This document shows positions 1-4,783 of a stretch of 5,740 nt of DNA, piece after piece. The notes beneath the pieces are model-generated. The model was not told where the DNA came from, ran no database searches, and saw nothing but the letters and a program-made list of their open reading frames with translations. Each line of letters begins with the position of its first letter. Position 1 is the first letter of the stretch. A program made the translations under genes and the position numbers. This stretch comes from an uncultured Saprospiraceae bacterium (GTDB taxonomy: Bacteria > Bacteroidota > Bacteroidia > Chitinophagales > Saprospiraceae): assembly GCA_937952155.1 (NCBI GenBank), contig CALFYH010000348.1, positions 1 to 5,740 on the forward strand, given 5' to 3'.

Positions 1-569
1 TTAACTTTACACGCCAATATATTATCTACCCCAAGTATTTTTTGTAAATCTTCAATCGGAGTTTGATCAATATCACTAAGTTCTATCCCAGATTTCTTGA
101 GAAGATTATTCGTTATCCTTATGTCTTGGATTGTAATTGGATAGATATTTGAAGACTTTTCCAATAATTTGCTGTAAAGATCGTTTTGTGCTGTTTTCGA
201 CATTTCCTCAGAAGTTCTCATTTTTTCAGTATTCATGAAGGGAATTGGGAGCACAGCAATACTATTGGGTTGAATAGTTGTAAATATTAACTTTGCTTTC
301 GAATTTGTTACTGACTCCTGTTCTTGTACATTATAAACTTCTGTCCTACCGCTTTTAAATGTAATTTTTGCCACTTTCGCAAGATCCAAAGTAACTAATA
401 TGTCTTCATTTGGAAAGCTAAACTCGACTTCTTTATCAGATATTTTTTTAATATTTACATCCAATACATTATAATCCTTTTTGACAATCTTATCTAACTT
501 GATTTCTGTCTGTGCTGACAAAATCGTTGTAAATAACAAACAAAATAAGGCTACACAAAACTTATACAT
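1..569 (-). CDS. Secreted protein of unknown function, C-terminus beyond the window
   Basis: The frame runs from an ATG at 569-567 to the left edge without a stop, giving 189 residues; the stop lies outside the window. Residues 1-19 form a signal peptide (short Lys-bearing N-terminus, hydrophobic CVALFCLLFTTIL, small residues at LSA before Gln20), so the product is probably exported to the periplasm or outer surface. Residues 25-78 resemble the short beta-rich segment of many Bacteroidota secreted proteins (a Lys/Asp-rich start, 'VEFSFPNED', ending 'ITFKSGRTEVY'). Residues 102-189 begin with an IAVLPIPF strand and contain 'RITNNLLKKSGI' and 'LQKILGVDNIL', a pattern I associate with CsgG/TolB-N-like periplasmic domains in this phylum; that assignment is from memory and tentative. 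The start is chosen because it gives a complete signal peptide and has a -7 element 25 bases upstream. It lies downstream of the ABC-F gene on the same strand, 101 bases away, and probably has its own promoter. Coding status is well supported; function is not known. Confidence 0.85.
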   Translation of the reverse strand, partial: MYKFCVALFCLLFTTILSAQTEIKLDKIVKKDYNVLDVNIKKISDKEVEFSFPNEDILVTLDLAKVAKITFKSGRTEVYNVQEQESVTNSKAKLIFTTIQPNSIAVLPIPFMNTEKMRTSEEMSKTAQNDLYSKLLEKSSNIYPITIQDIRITNNLLKKSGIELSDIDQTPIEDLQKILGVDNILACKV

Positions 570-593
570 AATTGCTCAAAATTAAATTTGGGA

Positions 594-601
594 CAAAACT
601 A
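594..601 (-). promoter_or_regulatory. Bacteroidota-type -7 promoter element for the secreted-protein gene
   Basis: On the minus strand these bases read TAGTTTTG, a full match to the Bacteroidota -7 consensus TAnnTTTG. The element ends 24 bases before the ATG at 569, implying a leader of roughly 20 bases. I do not see a clear TTTG at the usual -33 spacing, only an A/T-rich run, so the call rests on the -7 element and its position. The surrounding gap (570-670) is extremely A+T-rich and shows no other feature. Confidence 0.45.
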
Positions 602-670
602 TAAATAAAATAAAAAATTGATACTTTTTGATAATAAAAAATATAGCTAAATTACTTTTGGAGAAGGAGA

Positions 671-1228
671 TCACATCAAATCCGCAAGCTCAAACCATTT
701 TTCTTCTTTCTCTCCAATCTGTGCTACAATACCATCCAACTCTTTTGACAATTCCATGATTTTCTCAGGTGATAAGGTCGCATCATCAAATTTTGCTGTG
801 ATTTCTGCCTTCTTTTCTTCGAGCTTTTTTATCTCCTTTTCTAATCGGGCAAAATCTTTTCTTTGTTCAAAACTGGCCTTACCCTTGTTTTCGTCGAGTT
901 GTACATTGGATTCAGAAAGTGATATTTGTTTTGCTTTTTCTTCTGACTTTTTCAGCTCTCGATACTCAGAATATGTTCCATTGTAGTCCTTTATTTGGCC
1001 ATCACCTTCTAAAATAAATAAGTGATCCACTAGCTTATCCATAAAATATCGGTCGTGGGTCACTATGATGAGACAACCAGGAAAATCCAAAAGATATTCC
1101 TCCAATACATTGAGCGTAATGATATCCAAGTCATTTGTAGGCTCATCGAGAATCAGAAAGTTGGGATTTTTCATCAAGATGGTCAGTAAATATAACCTGC
1201 GTTTTTCGCCACCGCTCAGCTGTGACAC
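671..1228 (-). CDS. uup: ABC-F ATPase, C-terminal part (second half of NBD2 plus coiled coil)
   Basis: These 185 codons follow the TAG directly, in the same frame, beginning with GTG (read as Met only if translation restarts here; as Val in a read-through protein). The piece carries the NBD2 signature SQLSGGEKRR at 2-11, Walker B LILDEPTNDLD at 25-35 with catalytic Glu29, and switch THDRYF at 57-62. A Lys/Glu-rich coiled coil at about 90-185 ('ARLEKEIKKLEEKK' at 127-140) matches the C-terminal domain of Uup proteins, which is linked to DNA-structure binding in the E. coli protein. By itself it lacks a Walker A and cannot be a free ATPase. Restart at GTG would give two polypeptides that might in principle reassemble NBD2, since the break falls in the loop between the helical subdomain and the signature helix; that is speculation. 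No terminator hairpin is evident after the TGA. Confidence 0.8.
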   Translation of the reverse strand: MSQLSGGEKRRLYLLTILMKNPNFLILDEPTNDLDIITLNVLEEYLLDFPGCLIIVTHDRYFMDKLVDHLFILEGDGQIKDYNGTYSEYRELKKSEEKAKQISLSESNVQLDENKGKASFEQRKDFARLEKEIKKLEEKKAEITAKFDDATLSPEKIMELSKELDGIVAQIGEKEEKWFELADLM

Positions 1229-1231
1229 CTA
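1229..1231 (-). other. In-frame TAG codon inside the ABC-F gene
   Basis: On the minus strand the local reading is CAA AGA GTA TAG GTG TCA CAG CTG, that is Gln-Arg-Val-stop-Val-Ser-Gln-Leu. The frame is open on both sides for hundreds of codons, so the stop is isolated and is a substitution, not a frameshift. The other complete stops in the window are TGA (ABC-F end, HNH end) and TAA (ATPase end), so nothing here shows whether TAG is otherwise used as a terminator. Confidence 0.95.
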
Positions 1232-2524
1232 TACTCTTTGTTGTGGGCGTGGGAATAAAAATCGCTCCAAAAGTGATTCGGCTGATAATTTCAATCCCTT
1301 GTCCAAAGGTATGTACTCGGCAATATCTCGGATGACATCGATGACCATTTTGTCTGTTTGACTTACTAAGCCATCTTGTGTATAATACCCAAAAACAATC
1401 GTGTCTCCGATAACGATTTTACCACCATCGGGCTGGATTTGCTGGGTCAAAATTTTCAAAAATGTCGATTTACCGGTTCCGTTTTGGCCAACGATGCCGA
1501 TTCTTTCACCTCTTTTAAATTTATAAGTAAATCCGTCTAATATTTTTTTTGAACCAAAGCTTTTCACAATATTGTGCGATTCCAAAATTTTCGATCCGAG
1601 TCTCGACGCAGCAATGTTGATCTTCATTTCATCATTATTCAATCTTACCTGAGCTTTCTCTTTGATCTCATAGAAGTCATCGATCCTGGACTTTGCCTTG
1701 GTACTTCTTGCCTGTGGCTGTCGACGCATCCATTCCAATTCTTTCGAAAAAAGCTTTTTTGTTTTTTCTAACGTGATGGCATCATTGGCCAGTCGTGCTT
1801 GTCTTTTTTCCAGATATTGAGAATAATTGCCTCGATACATGTAGGTTTGTCCGTTTTCCAGCTCTACTATTTCATTGCAAATACGCTCAAGGAAATACCG
1901 GTCGTGCGTAACCATAAAAATTGTCAGATTGGGCTGCTGAAGAAAATTTTCCAACCATTCTATCATTTCCATATCCAAGTGATTGGTCGGCTCATCTAGG
2001 ATCAAAAAATCGGGCTCTTCTATCAATATCTGAGCTAAAGCAAGTCGTTTCTTCTGACCTCCTGACATCTCACCTGTTTTTTGATTGAGATCGGTGAGCA
2101 GTAGTTTATTGAGAATTTCATGTATTTTTGCTTCAAGGTCCCAAGCTTTCAGGTCTTCTAAACGAGTTACGCACTTTTGCAAGAGTGCTTCATCATTTGA
2201 ATTTAGCGCTTTTTCATAATCTCTTACTGCAATTATTCCTTCATTATCCGAGTCAAATATGGTTTCCATGACGGTCGCTTCTGGATCAAAAACGGGATCT
2301 TGCTTGAGAATCGAAGTTTTGATATCCTTGGCAATGGTAATTTTGGCATTTTCGCCATCAGAGCCTTCTTCTCCCGATATTACTTTAAGCAAAGTAGTTT
2401 TACCACTTCCATTTTTGGCGACAAGCGCTATTTTATCTCCTTTGCTGACAGATAAATTTACTTCTTTGAATAGTACTTTCTCGCCATAAGATCTGGTTAC
2501 ATTTTCCAGTAATAGGTATTGCAT
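1229..2524 (-). CDS. uup: ABC-F ATPase, N-terminal part (NBD1, linker, first half of NBD2)
   Basis: This is the 431-residue product if the TAG terminates translation. NBD1 is complete: Walker A AKNGSGKTT at 36-44 (the usual first Gly is Ala, which I believe is common in Bacteroidota relatives), signature MSGGQKKR at 153-160, Walker B LILDEPTNHLD at 174-184 with catalytic Glu178, and switch THDRYF at 206-211. The linker follows, with the basic stretch RRQPQARSTKAKSR at 267-280. NBD2 starts near 315 and keeps Walker A GQNGTGKST at 346-354 and the Q-loop Gln383, but stops at Val431 before its signature and Walker B. A protein ending here could bind ATP at NBD2 Walker A but would lack the LSGGE needed to complete the NBD1 site of the paired sandwich, so it should be inactive alone. 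The ATG at 2524 is chosen because 'MQYLLLENVTRSYG' begins exactly where NBD1 begins. The gene is divergent from the ATPase/HNH operon. Confidence 0.88.
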   Translation of the reverse strand: MQYLLLENVTRSYGEKVLFKEVNLSVSKGDKIALVAKNGSGKTTLLKVISGEEGSDGENAKITIAKDIKTSILKQDPVFDPEATVMETIFDSDNEGIIAVRDYEKALNSNDEALLQKCVTRLEDLKAWDLEAKIHEILNKLLLTDLNQKTGEMSGGQKKRLALAQILIEEPDFLILDEPTNHLDMEMIEWLENFLQQPNLTIFMVTHDRYFLERICNEIVELENGQTYMYRGNYSQYLEKRQARLANDAITLEKTKKLFSKELEWMRRQPQARSTKAKSRIDDFYEIKEKAQVRLNNDEMKINIAASRLGSKILESHNIVKSFGSKKILDGFTYKFKRGERIGIVGQNGTGKSTFLKILTQQIQPDGGKIVIGDTIVFGYYTQDGLVSQTDKMVIDVIRDIAEYIPLDKGLKLSAESLLERFLFPRPQQRV

Positions 2525-2544
2525 GGGTTGTATATATGATGGGG

Positions 2545-2552
2545 CAAATTTA
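2545..2552 (-). promoter_or_regulatory. Bacteroidota-type -7 promoter element for the ABC-F gene
   Basis: The minus strand reads TAAATTTG, a full match to TAnnTTTG, ending 20 bases before the ATG at 2524. This implies a leader of roughly 15 bases. No convincing TTTG is visible at the -33 position. It lies in the 189-base divergent intergenic region and faces away from the element at 2682-2689. Confidence 0.45.
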
Positions 2553-2681
2553 TGAAAAAATAAGGTTAAAATTGCCTTTGGAATTAGTTAAGTGGGTAAA
2601 TAGAATGTTTCATCATATTAAAAAATACATATCAATTTTATACAATTTAAAAATAGAAACACTAAGTATTATTTATGCTTG

Positions 2682-2689
2682 TATATTTG
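2682..2689 (+). promoter_or_regulatory. Bacteroidota-type -7 promoter element for the ATPase/HNH operon
   Basis: The bases TATATTTG match TAnnTTTG fully and end 24 bases before the ATPase ATG at 2714, the same layout as the element before the secreted-protein gene. A clear -33 TTTG is not seen. Its position supports 2714 as the start and argues that the two-gene operon is transcribed on its own. Confidence 0.5.
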
Positions 2690-2713
2690 CAGTGTACATT
2701 ACAATGAAATATT

Positions 2714-4042
2714 ATGAAGATATCCAAGATAGAAATTAAGGATTTTCATCAATTTAAAGATTTTAATATTGATCTTACTTATCCGAAAGGACACACCAAA
2801 GAAGGTCAACCTTTGGATAAGGTATGTTTTATTGGCCAAAGTGGAACAGGGAAAACGACTTTGTTGGAGTTGATATCCTTTCAAATGTATAGACAAATAA
2901 CAAATATTATTAAAAAAATTGACTCGCATGTTTTAATACAAAATTCTACGTTCGAAATAGTTTTAAAAGGCATTAAATACAAACTTAATGTTATATGGAA
3001 TGATGGTTTAGCATGGAATTACGACTTAATAAATGACCATAATAATACAGAAATTATTGGAAATGCACGTTCTATTTTGGCTAGTTGGCATGAGAAAAAA
3101 ATAAACAAATTGATTTATTTTCCTTCAACCCTAAATTATGACCTTAATATTGAAAATAATAAAGAATTATTTATTTCAGAAGTTATAGATTTCAGTCAAC
3201 ATAAAGTTGCAAATGTTTGGAATTTAATTTTAGATAAAATTCAAAAATATCAAGAAGAAGAACTACAAATCAGACAGGAGATTTCGAAAACTGTTGAGCA
3301 ATCTTCCAACAATCTTGAAACCATACAGAAGGCGCTTAAGAAGCTCGAAGTCTGGAAAAATACGGAGTTTAATCCAATAAAAGATGTTGCAGATAATTGT
3401 TTGGATAAACTTCTGGCTAATTTTAAATTGAAAGTTAAAACAGAGCTTGATATCAAAACAAAAGATGATATTGGATTTATTAAGGTGGAGGATTATAACA
3501 AAAATGAAATCCCTAACGGACTTTGGAGCACTGGTACAAAACAGCTAATTTTGAGTGCATTACCATTATATTTACTAAAGCCCAAAAACACCATCATACT
3601 TTTCGATGAGCCAGAGAGATCATTATATCCTGATTTACAAAGGACTATTGTAGATTATTATTCGAGCTTGGGAGTTGATTGTCAGTTTTTTTATGCAACC
3701 CATTCACCTATCATTGCAGCTAGTTTTGATCCTTGGGAGATTATAGAATTAAAATTTAATGAAGAAGGCAAAGTCTATAGGGAAGTATATTATGAAGGCG
3801 AAAATCATATAGACAATTACAAATGGAATCCTAAACTCATGCGTTGGGATGATATCTTACAGAAAGTATTTGATCTTCAAGATGATGGATCTCTTTTACG
3901 TCGAGAAAAATTGAATGAATTGGCCACTTATAATGTCAAGTATAGAAAATTGGAAAAAAAAGGAGAGCTTGGTAAAGCTGAGGCACAGGAAATCATTAAA
4001 AAAGTTGAAAAATTATCTAAAGAATTGTCAAGTTGGAATTAA
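2714..4042 (+). CDS. AAA15/ABC-type ATPase, Septu PtuA-like, first gene of a defence-like pair
   Basis: A complete 442-residue protein. The N-terminus 'MKISKIEIKDFHQFKDFNIDL' is the standard opening strand of RecF/SMC/OLD-like ATPases, which fixes the start; an ATG at 2704 is in another frame. Walker A is GQSGTGKT at 41-48. A middle helical region (about 165-250, with 'QKYQEEELQIRQEI' at 177-190) is the likely coiled-coil insertion. The ABC signature-like segment is LWSTGTKQLIL at 270-280, Walker B is IILFDEPERSLYPD at 294-307 with catalytic Glu299 and a D-loop SLYP, and the switch is FYATHSPIIA at 326-335. A charged helical tail (about 395-440) may drive oligomerisation. There is no TOPRIM domain, so it is not an OLD nuclease. 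Pairing with an HNH-like gene 3 bases downstream is the layout of Septu PtuA, an ATPase thought to control its partner nuclease; the role here is inferred from family and context. The coding sequence is markedly A+T-rich compared with both flanks, suggesting transfer. The ATPase call is firm; the Septu assignment is moderate. Confidence 0.93.
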   Translation: MKISKIEIKDFHQFKDFNIDLTYPKGHTKEGQPLDKVCFIGQSGTGKTTLLELISFQMYRQITNIIKKIDSHVLIQNSTFEIVLKGIKYKLNVIWNDGLAWNYDLINDHNNTEIIGNARSILASWHEKKINKLIYFPSTLNYDLNIENNKELFISEVIDFSQHKVANVWNLILDKIQKYQEEELQIRQEISKTVEQSSNNLETIQKALKKLEVWKNTEFNPIKDVADNCLDKLLANFKLKVKTELDIKTKDDIGFIKVEDYNKNEIPNGLWSTGTKQLILSALPLYLLKPKNTIILFDEPERSLYPDLQRTIVDYYSSLGVDCQFFYATHSPIIAASFDPWEIIELKFNEEGKVYREVYYEGENHIDNYKWNPKLMRWDDILQKVFDLQDDGSLLRREKLNELATYNVKYRKLEKKGELGKAEAQEIIKKVEKLSKELSSWN

Positions 4043-4045
4043 AGT

Positions 4046-4699
4046 ATGAGAAAAATTGATAAGAATTATGATGCACTTTTATCAACTCAATATAAAACTT
4101 GGGTGAATAACTATGAATCTAAGAACAAAAAGCACCCAGAGTCAAGGACATATTACGATGATGTAGCAATGGAATTGTATCGATGTCAACTAGGTGTTTG
4201 TGCTTATACAGAACGATGGATATGTCCTCAGGAATTATATGATAGTGCCCTTTGGGTCGATGGTAAATATATATCTGATGATAGTGCAGAATATCAAAGA
4301 GTGGAGCATTCTGGTGAAATGGATCATTACGATCCTCATCTCAAGAAAAATCAGTATTGGTTATGGAGTAATTTATTTATGATTGATGCAAAGATTAATT
4401 CTATAAAAAACAATAATCAACCTTTATCTTATTTAAAACCTGATTTAGAAGACTACACTCCAGAAAAGTACTTTGAGTACGACGAAAATACTCATAGGTT
4501 TATTCCCAACACTGATAAAGATGAAACTACTAGAAATGAAATACAATACATGATAGACAATGTTCTCTTCCTAAACCATGGAGTAATAAGAGGCGACAGA
4601 AGAGACTTTATCAACGATATCAAATTAAAAATAAGGAACAAATCAAAATATAAAGTTGATAGATTTTTTACTGCAGTAAGTTGGTGTATAGATTTTTGA
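4046..4699 (+). CDS. Small HNH-nuclease-like protein, divergent PtuB-type partner of the ATPase
   Basis: A 217-residue protein starting at an ATG 3 bases after the ATPase stop, so the two are almost certainly co-transcribed and translationally coupled. The core resembles the HNH/beta-beta-alpha-metal fold of PtuB-type proteins: a 'CAYTER' segment at 52-57 where PtuB relatives usually have C-x-Y-C, then GEMDHYDPHLKKN at 90-102 (candidate catalytic His94 preceded by Asp93), 'WLWSNLF' at 105-111 (Asn109) and 'INSIKN' at 117-122 (Asn118, Lys121), giving an H-N-N series with normal spacing. The zinc-knuckle cysteines are mostly gone: Thr55 replaces the second Cys of the first pair, and 'MIDAKIN' replaces the usual C-x-x-C-N. 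Cys47, Cys52 and Cys60 remain but are not arranged as a standard knuckle. The C-terminal part (about 140-217) is not recognised. If active it would cut nucleic acid under ATPase control; an inactive or differently acting relative is possible. No signal peptide or membrane segment is visible. Confidence 0.88.
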   Translation: MRKIDKNYDALLSTQYKTWVNNYESKNKKHPESRTYYDDVAMELYRCQLGVCAYTERWICPQELYDSALWVDGKYISDDSAEYQRVEHSGEMDHYDPHLKKNQYWLWSNLFMIDAKINSIKNNNQPLSYLKPDLEDYTPEKYFEYDENTHRFIPNTDKDETTRNEIQYMIDNVLFLNHGVIRGDRRDFINDIKLKIRNKSKYKVDRFFTAVSWCIDF

Positions 4700-4722
4700 T
4701 TAATAATTTCATCATTAATCAA
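4696..4722 (+). terminator. Perfect 9-bp palindrome overlapping the HNH stop, probable terminator
   Basis: The left arm TTGATTAAT (4696-4704) and right arm ATTAATCAA (4714-4722) are exact reverse complements around a 9-base loop. The left arm includes the TGA stop of the HNH gene. The sequence just after is T-rich (TTCTAATATTTTC) but not an unbroken T-run, and the stem is mostly A:T, so termination may be weak; a DNA-binding operator for the next gene is the alternative. Confidence 0.5.
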
Positions 4723-4756
4723 TTCTAATATTTTCAAAATTGTAATCACAAAACCA

Positions 4757-4764
4757 TAACTTTA
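4757..4764 (+). promoter_or_regulatory. Possible -7 promoter element for methylmalonyl-CoA mutase
   Basis: TAACTTTA differs from TAnnTTTG at the last base only and ends 20 bases before the ATG at 4784, a spacing like the other three elements here. A TTG lies at 4740-4742, but the 14-base gap to the -7 element is shorter than usual. The call is weak and rests mainly on position. Confidence 0.3.
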
Positions 4765-4783
4765 CATCATAATTTTTTACTTC

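Larger units (their letters stand above)
671..2524 (-). pseudogene. uup: Uup-type ABC-F ATPase gene interrupted by one in-frame TAG
   Basis: Read through the single TAG at 1229-1231, this is one continuous frame of 617 codons plus a TGA stop (671-673), close to the usual length of Uup-like ABC-F proteins. ABC-F proteins are soluble, have two nucleotide-binding domains and no membrane segment, and act on ribosomes or on nucleic-acid structures; Uup members carry a C-terminal coiled coil. All expected parts are present in order: NBD1, the inter-domain linker, NBD2 and the coiled-coil tail (about residues 560-617). The TAG stands at codon 432, between Arg-Val (430-431) and Val-Ser-Gln-Leu-Ser-Gly-Gly, where relatives as I recall them have Tyr. 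TAT or TAC to TAG is one substitution. No other lesion is visible, so this is a very recent nonsense mutation, a sequencing error, a suppressed stop, or a true split gene restarting at GTG. It is labelled pseudogene only to record the break; the two halves are listed separately. Confidence 0.8.

Noticed and set aside
571..670. Terminator hairpin after the ABC-F gene
   Set aside because: The sequence has A and T runs and a repeated TTGATA, but I found no stem of useful length followed by a T-run.
756..2489. Several plus-strand open frames of 65-98 codons opposite the ABC-F gene
   Set aside because: All lie antisense to strongly conserved ABC-F coding sequence; the Ser/Phe-rich products are what reversed Lys/Glu codons give.
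2525..2713. Retron non-coding RNA upstream of the ATPase
   Set aside because: No reverse transcriptase is present in the window and no long stem with the expected layout could be found by eye in this region.
2536..2739. Plus-strand open frame of 67 codons in the divergent intergenic region
   Set aside because: It overlaps the ABC-F promoter and the ATPase start, has no recognisable domain, and its composition is that of A/T-rich intergenic DNA. One hydrophobic stretch near its end is explained by the T-rich sequence.
3250..3456. Minus-strand open frame opposite the ATPase helical region
   Set aside because: It is antisense to a well-supported gene and has a low-complexity Ser/Leu-rich product.
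2714..4042. ATPase as an OLD-family nuclease (Gabija GajA-like)
   Set aside because: The chain ends about 100 residues after the switch His, with a charged helical tail and no TOPRIM acidic motifs, and the neighbour is HNH-like rather than a UvrD-like helicase.
4492..4749. Minus-strand open frame with hydrophobic stretches covering the HNH 3' end and the palindrome
   Set aside because: It is mostly antisense to the HNH gene; the hydrophobicity comes from A/T-rich codons and no promoter-like element is seen.
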